Shown piece after piece: positions 23,720-36,200 of a stretch of 64,000 nucleotides of DNA (within the stretch, counting starts at the first letter, position 1; the number at the start of each line of letters is the position of its first letter). The DNA comes from Nelumbo lutea (taxonomy: Eukaryota; Streptophyta; Magnoliopsida; Proteales; Nelumbonaceae). The position numbers and the translations under genes are program-made. Location: positions 58,585,655 to 58,649,654 of the forward strand of contig JAKGHH010000005.1 of assembly GCA_022828595.1 (NCBI GenBank). The letters run 5' to 3'. The notes under the pieces are model-generated. The model searched no databases and was not told the origin of the DNA. It was given only the letters and a program-made list of their open reading frames with translations.

Positions 23720-24790
23720 TATGGATTGTTATCATTACTAATGTAAGTTAATGATAATTATAATTAACATTATCATTGTAATAATGATAATAATTATAGT
23801 AATTATCATTAATATAATAGTGGTTATTATCATTAATATTAATATAATTATTACCATTATGATAGTAATGATAGATTGATTAATAATATTAATTACTATT
23901 ACTAACGGTAGTAATTTTTAATAATAATTATAATAATAGAAATTACATATATCATTATTGTAATGATAATTACAATAGTAACAATAATATTGTTGTTACT
24001 ATCATTAATGTCAATAATGATTAACATAGTAATTATCATTCTAAAATTAATGAGGATCAATATCAATAATTGTTATTGATATCATTGTTTATTATTTTAT
24101 TATAATGATTATTATTAATAATCATATAATAATAAATTATATCCAATGATAATAATTATAATGATTAATTGCTATTAATGGCAATAATTTGATTATTTGA
24201 TTATATCATTATATGTAATTAAATTATCATTATATAATAAATTATATAATTATATAATTATTAATTATTTAAATTATATAATTTATAATGATAACAATAA
24301 TCATTAATGATATAATAACAATAATAAGGATCAATATAATGATTATTTTTATCATTAATAATTATCATCAATAATAATAATTATTGTTATAATGAGGATC
24401 ATTAATGATTAACAACATAGTAATTATCATTCCAACATTAATGAGGATCAATATCAATAATTGATATTGATATCATTAATGATTATAATAACAGTTATTA
24501 ATGATTGTTAATAATCATTATAATTACAATAATATTAATTGTTATTATTAACTAATTAACAATTATTATTATAATAATTGATTATAATAATTAATAATAA
24601 CTGTTAATATAATGAATAACAATTATATTTATTGTTATTATATCATTATTAATAACAATTATTACATAACTGGCATTATGTAATTATAATAACAATAATA
24701 ATCATTATGATAATTGTTAATAATCATTACTATCATTAATAATCATATAATAATCATTAATAATAATAATAATGATAATTATTATAGTAA
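23720..24790. repeat. AT-rich TAATNATTA-type block
   Basis: Same composition and word use as 13860-15780. A roughly 60-bp segment with ATTAATGAGGATCAATATCA occurs twice (about 24045 and 24430). Confidence 0.8.
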
Positions 24791-25050
24791 TATTATTAAT
24801 GATTTCAGGCCAAAGCCCCCTACAATTAGACATATGGTCCATCTACATTATCATTCCAAAGATTTAAACAAAATGGACATGTGTCAAGTTCTGATTTGTG
24901 GTAGTTAAGGAACATAGCCCACTAGACATGTGCCAATTTTTTATTAGTGGTACTTTAAGAAAAGAGTCCACTAACATGAAGAGTGGAGCCCACCACCATG
25001 CTAAAGTTGTGAGAAGTGGGAATCTCCCACTTTCAATAATTTCCTAACAA
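24791..25050. other. Island of ordinary composition
   Basis: About 250 bp of mixed sequence between two AT-rich blocks. It has internal near-repeats (ACATGTGTCAA and ACATGTGCCAA; CCCACTAG and TCCACTAA). Not identified. Confidence 0.4.
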
Positions 25051-26340
25051 AAAGGAAACAGTGATTAATTATTGTTAACTTCTAAACTAATTAATTAATT
25101 CTAATTATCGATTACTAATAATAATTACTATTAATTACTTTTAATTAATTAATTCCAACTATTAATTACTAATAATAATTACTCGCTGATAATAATTAAT
25201 TACTGAAAACTTCTTATAATAATTACTACTATTACTTAATTGCTGATAATAATTAATTAGGGATAAAATTGCTCATTATTAATTCAGAAAAACAATTTCT
25301 TATAATAATTACTACTAATACTTAATTACTGATAATTTATTACTAACAATTATGCTCATTATTAATTCGAAATGGTAATTAATAAATATTAAAGTATTAT
25401 TATTATTACTACTACTACCATTATTATTATTATTTTTTAATTTTTGTATTAAGTAATTACTTTGTTATAATTATGATTTTTAGTTAATTCATAAAATAAT
25501 ATTTGTTTTTGTAATTCTTTAAGTTTAATAGTATTGAATAATTAAAAGTTTTATAACTTAACTTTCACTAAATGAAGTATTTATTGGAAAATAATAATAG
25601 TATTAATTTTAATTACTTGACATTAAATTATTAATCATTATTATATTTATTGATAATGATTATAATGATTATTATTAAATCATTATAATAAATTATAATA
25701 AATATTATTATAATCATTATTAAATTATATAATCATTATTTAATTAATAATGATTAATATCATTATTAATGATTTATCATTATTATCTTAACAATAATCA
25801 ATAAACAATTATTATTATTATATAATCATTTTAATTGCAATAATGATTATTGTTACTAATTATATTTTCTTGACTGCTTTGTTTGAATATATATATATGT
25901 ATGTATATACTATAATTATTTTTCTACTTTTTAGATTCTTTTAAATTGATTTATTTTAATAATAGTAATTATTAATGATAGTTAACAATAATTATTAACT
26001 ATCATTAGTTAATAATAATCATTATATAATGATAAATATTAACAATAGTAATTATTTATTGTTATTTATATTTATTATTGATAGTAATGATAGTAACAAT
26101 GTTATTATTATCATACTATTGTTATTATTGTTACTAATAATAATAATCAGATTAACTATCATTACTATCATTAATAATTATTTATTGTTATTAATCATTG
26201 CTATCATTAATATTTATTATTATTAATCGTTATTGTCATTATTATACTAATTACTATCATTAATTGATTAATTACAGTAACGATTAATTGTTTCCAATAT
26301 CATTATTATTGTTAATAATCATTAATAATGATTAATGTGA
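25051..26340. repeat. AT-rich TAATNATTA-type block
   Basis: Composed of ATTAATTACTAATAATAATT-like words, with a TA/TG run near 25890-25910. No gene. Confidence 0.8.
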
Positions 26341-26480
26341 GGAGTCAAGTGGATAGGTACGGATTAAGGTGAGGGGTTTTACGATGGATCAAACGGGGGA
26401 GTTTTATAATGAAATTTGGTGGATAGGCATGGATTAAGGTGAGGAGTCAAGTGGATAGTTTTAATCTAGGTTTTTTAAAT
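26341..26480. repeat. Short direct repeat GGATTAAGGTGAGG
   Basis: Two copies of GTGGATAGGYAYGGATTAAG (about 26349 and 26419) and two of GTGAGGAGTCAAGTGGATAG (26338 and 26440), suggesting a local duplication. Confidence 0.55.
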
Positions 26481-26551
26481 CAGGGTAATTGGAATGGAAT
26501 TTTGGCGCTTTTAAGGTTGGTCGTTGTAGACTTGCAATGGAGTTTTGGGGA

Positions 26552-26739
26552 TAGGGGCCAAAGGAGGACCCAGGGGAAGCATTGCCGGATGGCCCCCTTA
26601 TGGTCCATTAATCCCCACACATAATACATTTTTCCATGTAAGTTTCCTCCCTCCCCCCACTTCCTATCCACTAGTTGACCCCCTATGGGTATCCATAAAT
26701 TTTGCCCCCCCTAATAAAAAATTCATGGCTCCACCCCTG
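26552..26739. mobile_element. hAT-type MITE
   Basis: Ends TAGGGGCCAAAGGAGGA and (reversed) CAGGGGTGGAGCCATGAA resemble hAT termini, and the right end belongs to the same family as 59298-59533. Flanking 8-mers TTTGGGGA and CTTGGAGA match at 6 of 8. Confidence 0.5.
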
Positions 26740-26869
26740 CTTGGAGACCTAAAGACATTCCGGTATTTAAATCAAACAAACTATTATGAAGTAGCAAATA
26801 TAAATGATACTATGGAGTATCTAGAGACCAGAAATGCTATGAATATTGTGGGCATACGTTAGGTAGAAC

Positions 26870-27736
26870 AAGTACGATGTAGGAAAAGAAATAAAAAATA
26901 GAAATTATGTGATATTTTTGAATTATTTATCAGTTTATCATATAAAACAAATAAAAGTGTGATAAACAATAATTATTTTTATAATTAATTATGAAAATGA
27001 AAAGAAAATTTAAAGTTGTCCAAAAATAATACACTTTTTTTAAAGTCAAATAGGTCAAGACATGATGCCATAATTATATATTAAGTACTCAAAAATAGAC
27101 ACAATAAAAATATTAAAAAATATACGCATATCTAATATTATATATTTATCATATTAAACAAAAATAAATATGATAAATAAGAAGTATTTTTATTGACAAT
27201 AAAAATGAAATACAAAATTTAAATCCATGAACACACCATTCTTTGATTATTTATATTTTTAAATAGGTTTTGAAAAAATATTATCATTATTATTTGAGAT
27301 TGCCACATAAAACACACATGCGTATTTACTAGTTAAGTTAAGAATAGAAATTTGTTATCGATGATGATGGATTAAGGATGCAGCCGCATTATCACACCGA
27401 AATGAAAATAATCTCCTCATAAGCACATCCTACCATGCATTGGGAACATCTCCCATACTTATAAGTTATTATTCATGAGAGATATTCCCAATACAAGGTG
27501 GATGTGCTTGTGAGGCGCCCTTGTGTGAGGAGTAGGTCCCGTTCTGGCACTACCACACTGGCCCATGACCACGACATGATAAACGGAGGTGGAGGTGGGT
27601 CACTCTCTTCCCATGTGTTTGATATTGACACGTAATGTTACATAAAAAACTCTCAAATGTGGTGGATAGATGGTATTAATATATGATGTTTGGAGCACTG
27701 TTTATAGGTAGCTCAGTCTGGACGTTCATGATTAAA
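26870..27736. other. Gene-free stretch
   Basis: AT-rich to 27300, then ordinary sequence. No gene is supported. Confidence 0.4.
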
Positions 27737-28341
27737 GATCCGTTTGGTTTGTGGTCAATATTAAAATTCAAATGGAAAAACTTTTTAATAGTCTTCTTCC
27801 AGCCTAGGGGGTCGGGTTTGTGTCTAATACTTCAAGCCTGGCCCAGGCCTAGCTCGGCCTACATATATCTAAACACACATTTTATATATAATATATATTT
27901 ATACATATTATATTATATTATATTATATATATAAATATAATTTATATTATATTATACAGTGTATAAAATAAGTTCACATGCATATTATATGTCATTTAAT
28001 ATAAAATATTATATATGTGTAATGTTTTATATATTAAAGACATAGGCCCGACTCAATTGAGGCCATGTAGACCTGGGCCTGGTCTTATATTCCAGGCCTA
28101 AAACCCCGGACTGGGCTGGACTCTGGCCTAGGTTATAACCCTTATCATAAATGCAAAGTCCGACCCAGGGATCACCTCTTTTCTTATTCATTCAATTTGA
28201 CGGGAATCAAAAACAAAATTAGAATGGCTGGAATAGGAATTGTCATTTCTTAAAATGAGAAAATGCCATTCAATTCTACCCAACTAAATGGACCATTGGA
28301 TTCCAATTACAAACCCCTATTCTTGCGAACCAAACGAACCC
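27737..28341. mobile_element. Nested MITEs
   Basis: The outer element has ends GATCCGTTTGGTTTG and (reversed) GGGTTCGTTTGGTTCG, with TAAA on both sides. Within it, 27795-28160 is a second repeat with GGCCTAG/CTAGGCC-rich inverted ends (AGCCTGGCCCAGGCCTAG; CTGGGCCTGGTC) around an AT-rich core. The inner element is probably hAT-like. Confidence 0.55.
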
Positions 28342-28861
28342 TAAAACTATTCTGGATACATACTTTATGAGATTTGCTACAATGTGACTACAACTTGACG
28401 CCCTCTCTTTTAATCATGACGACGGCTCGGTGCTCCAGCTTTGATTAAAATATTTTGAATCTCAACCACCATCACCATGATGTAATACTTGATACTTATT
28501 AAGGGGAGTAAGAAGGCACTCTATCAAACGCTTCCGAGAAAGTTCAAGAAGATTCCAATTTACCCGTTCAATTGTTTTTTAAATTTTTTGGGTGCTGACC
28601 AAGAAGTCGGTGGATCGTCAGCTATTGGCCCATGAGTCCATGACCTGGTCGTAGCCTCGTAGACCTTTACTCACCGCTGAATCTGAATCTTTTTCTTCAA
28701 TGACACGAATCAAACTTGATTTAGTGATCTACTTCTAGTTCTAGGTGGGAAACGCGTTGGCTGACTAGTCAGCGTGGTCAATGATCAGTATTAATGGACG
28801 GTGATCACGACCCACCTACTCTATCCATCAAATCTATATAAATGCATAATGTACGTGTATA
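28342..28861. other. Gene-free stretch
   Basis: No gene or recognised element. Confidence 0.4.
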
Positions 28862-29358
28862 GGGTTATTTATCAAAATACCCCACAATTTCATGAATTTA
28901 CTAAAACACTCTAATTATAATCCTTTAATTTGCATTAAAATTAAAAATATTATTTTTACCCCTAATAAAACACAAATAATCACTTTATTTGGATCTTTAA
29001 TTCTTTTTGATTAGTTTCGTTTTCTCTATGGAATGTTAAGCGTATTTTTAAAATAAAAAATTATGGATTCAACCCTCTAACATTTTTAATTTAATTTAGG
29101 TGATCATGTTATTATTTTCAAATGGAAATATAAACACTTAAACTGTATTCGATTTAAAGGAAAAAATACGGAAAGGAAAGAAAATGTAGGGAAACTTTTA
29201 CTCCCTATTTTTTCCTTGTAACCAAACATAATCTTAATAGTAAAGTTGGATCAAATGAATTTATTGCATATTATATGAGTTGTCTTAATAAAATAAAAAT
29301 TATAGAATAAGTTCAAGTAAATCTGAGAAATTATAGGAATTTTTCTAATAAATAACCA
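28862..29358. mobile_element. Possible MULE-type MITE
   Basis: GGGTTATTTATCAAAATACC at the left resembles the reversed right end TGGTTATTTATTAGAAAAAT. No convincing target duplication was found, so this is tentative. Confidence 0.3.
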
Positions 29359-29835
29359 TTATTATTATTTATTGCTTTATTTTACCATTTCAATTCAACG
29401 GTGTAAGCAATAAGATCTATTGATCTCATCAATCTTCTTGTGGTGACTCTATCATGTATCATCATTCATCAACCTTCCTCGGATCCCAAACAGCCTAGAT
29501 TTTCCACTAGAATCCGCAGTAATTAGATTAAAAAAAAAAAAAAAATCTAAAACCATTAAAAAACTTGGAAAAGGGGGAAAAGAAGAGAAGGTATAATTAA
29601 TTGTATGAAACCATAAAATAAAAGTTGATCTTATCCAAAACAGTAACCGCCCCACATGCAGGGATGAACGATGACTACGAATCCAACCACATTCCGACCC
29701 ATCATCACAACCCACAACCCGATTGCTGGTATAAAATGCCCAGACGTGGAAGATTATTCGGTAAGCGACCACACCAACGATTGTAAATTGTTTTGGGTTT
29801 CGAGGGTTCGACGAAGAAGCGAAGGAAAGGGAAAA

Positions 29836-30069
29836 ATGGCGGATATCGCGATTCTGGTTGCAGAGGAGTACGAGAGGAGGATGAGGAGAGCCAAAGCGGA
29901 GGAGGTCCATTTGGTTTCTTATGTCTCGGTCCTGGCACGCAGGATGGATCAGGATGGCTTCTCTTGGGTTAGGAAAGCTGCAGAAGACAAGTTTCATCTG
30001 GTGAAGAGGGTTCTGGAGCCCAAAAGCGATTTGGGACTTGCTGCAATTGATGGTCTCATCTCAGCTTGA
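29836..30069 (+). CDS. Small 77-residue protein, function unknown
   Basis: The ATG at 29836 is in a purine-rich context (AAAAATGGCG, a good plant start) and gives 77 residues starting MADIAILVAEEYERRMRRAK and ending in GLAAIDGLISA. It is basic and helical, with no signal peptide or membrane segment. The frame is open upstream of 29836 for 55 codons, but the methionine there lies in unremarkable sequence. The local rise in GC, the good start context and the AT-rich 3' flank suggest a real short gene. I have a weak memory of similar small plant proteins but cannot name the family. No intron is apparent. Confidence 0.55.
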   Translation: MADIAILVAEEYERRMRRAKAEEVHLVSYVSVLARRMDQDGFSWVRKAAEDKFHLVKRVLEPKSDLGLAAIDGLISA

Positions 30070-30989
30070 TTGATGACTTTGGGAATTGGGAGTCCTTCTT
30101 AGTTCATTGCCACGGTTATACAATTGATCGGATGTTTTTATTTGGTCCTTTGTAAGTTCTATTTTTCTGTAGTTTTTGTACATAAAACATATAGTTTCTT
30201 AAGGCCTATAATATAGATGATAAATCCAATCCAAATTGTTACACGCTTTTCCCTTCAGATTTCAGAATTCATGGGGTTCAGATTTTTGGACTCTGGGTTT
30301 GGCCAGCGGCAATTCAGAGGCCCCTGGCCCCGTTTATGGGCCCAAAACATTAGCCGAAGTGGGAATTGGCTTACATATGGCATATGCATAGATATTTGGG
30401 TTGTGATGTCTAACGATGGGACCCGCGTCAAGGAATCTACATAATTGACTGTCATTAACTTATATGCCAAAAATTTCCCTTATTGCTGACTTGGGTTTTC
30501 GGTGTTACAAAGGAACTTTGCAACCAGGTTTGGAATGGATGGCTAAAGTTGAGTGGTTCTGGGGCAAATTCATGTGCTCCGCGACCCTAATCAATATCCT
30601 CTTTCTTTTCACTTTACTCGTTCCTCAATCCAGTTAAATGGTTCGGCACGTACATTGAAAACCACTAATTATGCCGATTAGAATAAAAGGCGGAGTTTGG
30701 CAAGTGTCCTTGAAAGATGGAAAACTACTCTTTTATTTTATTTTTTTCCCGGAAGCTTCGAATGAAGTTTTTAAATTACTCTTTTAAATATGTTTTTAAA
30801 AATCTGTTAAATCGAGTCCTTTATCAAATGGTTTTTGTCTTTAAAAACAAAACCCTAAAAATTGAATATATCTTTTTTTTTTTTTTTTTTTTTTTTATCT
30901 TTAAAGATAAAATCCTAAAAGCTCAATGTTTGCCAAACAGTATCTTATTTATTACACATTTGAACGGATTAGAACTGAATGGTTTAGAA
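30070..30989. other. Gene-free stretch with poly(T) run
   Basis: 3' flank of the small ORF. A poly(T) run lies near 30872-30896, with ATCTTTAAA-type words on both sides. No gene. Confidence 0.4.
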
Positions 30990-31755
30990 TAGGGATGTCA
31001 GTTTTCCCAGCCCCTCTAGTACCCAACCTCTCCCATCGGATCGGGGATGGATATTGTTTAACGGGGCAGGGACGGAGATCCTGATTAATAGGATACTCAA
31101 GCAAGGATGGGAATGATGTCTCCACATACAAATAGTATTTATATTTTAAAAAAATTTAGGGATTTCAGGTCCCTATAGCGAGCCCAGATCACCTACCAAT
31201 AAAATATGTTCCAACACCTTATCAACATCTGACACTCACATCTCATACATAGTGGGTCCCATTCTTATGATAAACTCCAGTTTTATAACGAGATGTATAA
31301 TGTTAGATCAAGTTGGTAGGGCGTTGGAATTTGTTTGGTTGACAAATGATCCCAACTTGAACCTGTCTTTATTGGGGATTGGGGATAAAGAATAATTTTT
31401 ATTCCTGGTGAAGATCTATGTCAGGGCGTTCAGTTTGCAAGAATAGGGGTATAGAACCGGAATCGGAATGGGCTATTTCCAATTCCAACTGTTTGATTGC
31501 GTGGAATTGGAATTTTATTCCCATTCCTGTTGGAATGGCCATTCCCTCTCATTGCCCCTCCCTTGGGAGTGAAATCCCATTCCTACTGATTTTAATTTCC
31601 ATTCTGATTCCTGTCTGAACCAAAGAGACCGAGAATGGACCATTCTGATTCTAATTCCAATTCCGATTACAAATCAAACGAACCTTTATTTTAAAATTGG
31701 GATTGACGATGGAAAATATGATCCCCGTCTTGAACCTGCCCTGTTGCCATCCCTA
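30990..31755. mobile_element. hAT-like MITE with a second MITE inside it
   Basis: The outer ends TAGGGATGTCA and (reversed) TAGGGATGGCA are followed on both sides by GGGGA/GGGGC-rich subterminal sequence. Inside, 31424-31684 is another element with ends GGGCGTTCAGTTTGCAAG and (reversed) GGTTCGTTTGATTTGTAATC and GGAATTGGAAT-type repeats. Its ends resemble those of 27737-28341. Confidence 0.6.
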
Positions 31756-31871
31756 ACTAGAACTTGAGGTATTAGAATTAATAAAAAATGATTTAAGCAC
31801 ATTTAAATAAAGTAACTAGAACTTGAGGTATTAGAATTAATAAGAAATGATTTAAGCACATTTAAATAAAG
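31754..31871. repeat. Tandem duplication, 59 bp x 2
   Basis: TAACTAGAACTTGAGGTATT and the following 39 bp occur twice head to tail (31754 and 31813), with one visible difference (AATAAAAAATG against AATAAGAAATG). The unit begins exactly at the right end of the MITE at 30990-31755. Confidence 0.9.
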
Positions 31872-33261
31872 TGGATTGGCAAAAACCCTGTATAGTTGGG
31901 ACAGGGGTTTCATGCAGTTGACCTAGTTGGGGATAACACATGGATGATAATGATGATGATGACGAATTGACGATGAGGATCCAACACAGTTGTGTTTAGA
32001 TTACCAGGACTGTGACAATGGAATTTCAATTTCAATGGACAGGCACAGTTCTCTGATGCACGTCGATCAGGTAAGCAAAAGAAACCTGAACCTGTATCAG
32101 TATCATGGCTCATCCAGGGAGCTGGCCCATTCGATTCCTCCTAACTAAACCTGAGTGGGGAACTGGAGCAAGGCTACTATTCATCTTCATTTCCGCATCT
32201 CAATTGAACAATATTATGGTTTTGTGCCCCAACCATCTGCAATCAATTTAGAACAGAGGCCTGTCTGTATACCATTTCACAGTTGTTGGCTATTACAAAT
32301 TACAAATTTTCTGTGTTTCTCTTCATCCCAGTAGGTTTGCATTAAAACAACGAAATGTAAAAAAGATCACATAGCTACGAGGAATTCGCATTAACATTAG
32401 AAGATAGCTCAGACCTCAGAGAGTTTCAGGGAAGAAAAATGTTTAGAACAACAAGGTTTAACATATAGATTGAGTCCAAATAACTATAAGGGCTCAAATA
32501 GGTTATTTCGAACGGATGTTGACAGGGTTTCATATCAAGGTTTCAAATAAGGTGAGATGTGTGGACCGAGTAGTCTAGGAAACTTGAAATCAAAGCTAGT
32601 GTCTTTTGGTTCTTGCTAGAACTGTCAGCTGGGTGTTGGGATTGATGCAATCAATAGATAGCATATAGACGTGAAAATAGGGCTTATATTCACAAATTTC
32701 AACAAGAATGGTCTAAGAAAAAAGAGGATCGGCAATGAAAGGATATTCAGAACATTGAAATCTGACAATTAATTTACTCTTAAAGCTCCTGATATTGTAA
32801 ATATGCCTGCCTACTATTTCATGGTTCAAGGAGTGGCATGAGCATATGAGTGCACATACAGATCTTTTGCGTCACAAATCAACTGACTAAAAGTTAAAAA
32901 AAAAACAGAAAAGTTTCACACCAAGAGTCCACGATCAGTAAGAGAATAAATTTCCATGTAATAAATTCAAAATATCATATAATTTACATCAGATATCTCC
33001 CCCCCAGAAAGGAGACAGTCCTACTCCTACCATAGAAAATTTGTGGGGATTCTTCACTCGAATCAACTCAGAAAGAAGGTTAAGGCTTCCAAATGAAGTC
33101 AGTGGGTTTTAATGATGCCTTGGAATCAAGAAATACATTTGCAAGGTGAGGACCATAAATTTGGGTTGAAATTTATGAATTTCAATATCGTACTTGTGGG
33201 TTGAGAGTCTAAGGTTGAACTTTCCTAAATAAATCCACTGTGAGAGATAAGTGAAGTTGTC
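31872..33261. other. Gene-free stretch and presumed 3' UTR of the next gene
   Basis: No coding frame is supported. The part nearest 33261 would be the 3' UTR of the minus-strand gene. Confidence 0.4.
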
Positions 33262-36200
33262 TCACATGAAGTTCTTCTGGACTAGCACCTTCAGTTCCTC
33301 TAATCTTTCAATAATTTTTGGGTTCATCAAGTCCCTAGCTTCCCGAATAAGAGTGCCTTCTCTGCTGAAATGGTAGGCATCCATAACAGTACTAATCCAT
33401 GTATACAGCTTCTCTGGCGTCCTATGAAAGTACAGAAGCTCAACACATCACAAGACAAACATAGCCAGAACCAGAAGGAAAAAATGACAGTATCAGACAA
33501 GAGGGGTAAAAAGTAATTAAAAAAAGCAGAAAATTTAAGAAAAGAGAAAAAAGAAAAGAAAGGAAAACTGCAGGAAAACCTAAAATGATATCCTCTTAGT
33601 CGAAACAAATGCTTTATCACTAGCAGAACTATGATTCAAATTACGCACATGCAAGGAAGCTGGAGCACCATCAAGTATCCACATTGTATGGCAAAAACAA
33701 ATGACACAATTGGATGATCCTTCATGGAAACCTATGATTCCAGCAACAGGGGGACCTCAAATCCCTGCATATGTACGTATATATTGCCATTGGCTAATGT
33801 CTGACAATCTAAAAGAAGTGGACTTTGCTTTTCTTTTTCTGTTTTTTTTTTTTTTTTAATTCTAATTAAAGATAACTAGGGCAGCAGAGCTATTGTTTCT
33901 TGAAACATACGTGTATAGGCAGTCTACATCCTTTCCTTCAAGTTCATCTCCAGGGGTAAATGCATCTTTTAAAGCACATAGCTGCTCTTCTGGATCCTTA
34001 ATTTTGAGAAGATACTTGAGTATCCTAATCTCTTTTGGCATGAGCCTTTGAAGGTTGCCTCTTGCAGTCATGTACAAGTGGTACAATATATCTTTCACCT
34101 GAAATGGAACAAAAATTATAAATCGTAGTAGAACTTGTACAGATATTCAAATGAAAAAAAAAAAAACAATTCTGATGATCAGTTTGAATTCTCATTTCTT
34201 TTTCTTCCTTCTTATATTTGGGAGTATCTGATATGTATTGTATTAAATATAGAAAAACGTATTGTACATGAAAAGGATGAAGAAAAAGGGCCATTACCCA
34301 ATGTTGGTCCTGACCATGAGAGGCTCGTAAAGGAAATACATGATAGAAAAGAATCCAGGAGTGCACACCAACTGGGCCCTCCTGGCTGGCATGTACAACA
34401 GGGAGCTATGAATCTAAAATTTGACAATTGTGCAACTGGGAACATAACTCCTTCACAAATAGGTGGTTAATTTAGAATAACATGGTGAAATCATCATGGC
34501 TATGACTTTGCTAAGGAGATTTGTACTAATGTTCTTAATTGGATTGAAGTTTGGGTATGTGGTCTTTCAGGCAACCACTAAGGGAAAAAATTTGAACTTA
34601 GCAAGGGAGTTAAGTGTGCAGTTTAAATGGGCAAGAAGACCAGCGAATGGAATGGTTGATGCTTTAGCTAAGCAAGGAGTAAATAGGGAAGCTTTGTTTT
34701 GGGCATGCTTGTAGGATTGTTTATGTTGTTGGGTTCTCTAGCCATCCTTTGAGAGGTGACAGATATACTTTTTTAATCTTATCAATGAAAGTTACTGTTT
34801 CCTTAAAAAATAAAATAAGTAAAAGATGAGAACAAGGATTTCAGTGGCTTTTAAGTTTTCCTTTTTTCATGGGAGTTGGGGGGTTTGAGGTGGTTAACGA
34901 TAAATGCAAGAAGGCTATTGGAGCTTGAGACTCCTGGCTTCCAAAATGGACATATGATTCAGGGGAGGGGTGACAAGGCCTATCTTATGTTGAGCAATTT
35001 ATTGGGGATGGTTTATGCTAGTCTCTCTTATGGGGGATGGGGATGTTAGGATTCTTCAGGTCTCCCTATCCCCACCCATCATCTATTGTCAGGGAATATT
35101 TTCTCTCTTAATGTGTTCACTTCTCATGCAAGGACCCATGAAATTGTGCATCACACACATTGACCATCAATAAGGTTTTCATCTAATGATCAAAGAAGAA
35201 TCTTGTGTAAGTATTCATAAAAAAAAAAAAAGAAGAATCTTGTGTAAGTATGGGAACCTAGAGAAAGATATGGCTCCAGTCTTGCTAACACATGGACCTG
35301 CTCAAAAGGTTTGGGACCCTATATGTATCAGGCTATCAGCACCATCCAGGCGGTCATACTTATAATGAATTGATCAATCAGTCGATAATAGCCAACAATT
35401 AACATGAATTTTAACCTCTTGACATAATCTTTTATCTGGTCCAAAGAAATGGAACAAATTGGCAGCTCAGATCAAGCAATTCCGAGAATTTTGGTCTAGG
35501 AGATCTTGTAGTTGAGAAACATCAGCTAAAGACTGATCCCTTTGTGATGATTGTTTCATCTGGTATCCCCTTGCAAGGGTGTGAATCAGCTATAAACATG
35601 TATAATCAGGTAGGTATATAACTACATACATGCCCATTTCTATTTAGAGCTCCCCTTTTTTGGTGTCCAAGAGACTTTAGCATAATTTAGGCAATACAAA
35701 TTCTGTTTGATGCGAAGATGGGCACTCATAGGAGAGAGGAAGACATGGTACTTCACCCTTTGGCCTGTCTTAATTTTTTCCTCAATTTCCACTTTATTGA
35801 TAAATTTGTAGGTTACTTATAAGGAAAAAAAGAAAGAAGATTCAGGGTTAAGGCAATACAGGATGAATGAGAAAGAATAGTGGAGAACAAATCCAGATAT
35901 AAGAATAGAGGAGAGAATTGAACCAATTATCAAGAGTATAAACAATATCGGGTATACTATTGAATACTTGAAGTGAGAATTAAAAAAAGGGTTAGGATAT
36001 AAAGAGGTTGCAAACAACGAGTTTGGCTTGAGCTAAGATTGTCAACCTATTCAAGATATATTCATAATTGGATCATTGATAATAGAAATTTAAATAAGAA
36101 AGAAAACCATTAAATGGTACATATTAACTTAATGAAAGCATAGTATCATGTATAGTTGTGATCTCCCCAGTCAAACCAATTCAAAGTTCAAATCAGCCAA

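Noticed and set aside
24714..26226. Possible CRISPR-like array in the AT-rich block
   Set aside because: The repeats are irregular words of varying length without constant spacing, and the host is a plant.
28862..29358. Confident MULE MITE call
   Set aside because: Only about 20 bp of terminal similarity and no target duplication; kept as tentative only.
29671..29835. 55-codon extension upstream of the small 77-residue ORF
   Set aside because: It gives an unlikely His/Thr/Pro-rich N-terminus and a weaker start context than ATG 29836.
29452..29997. 181-codon minus-strand frame
   Set aside because: It overlaps the antisense of the better small ORF, crosses a poly(A) run coding Phe repeats and shows no domain.
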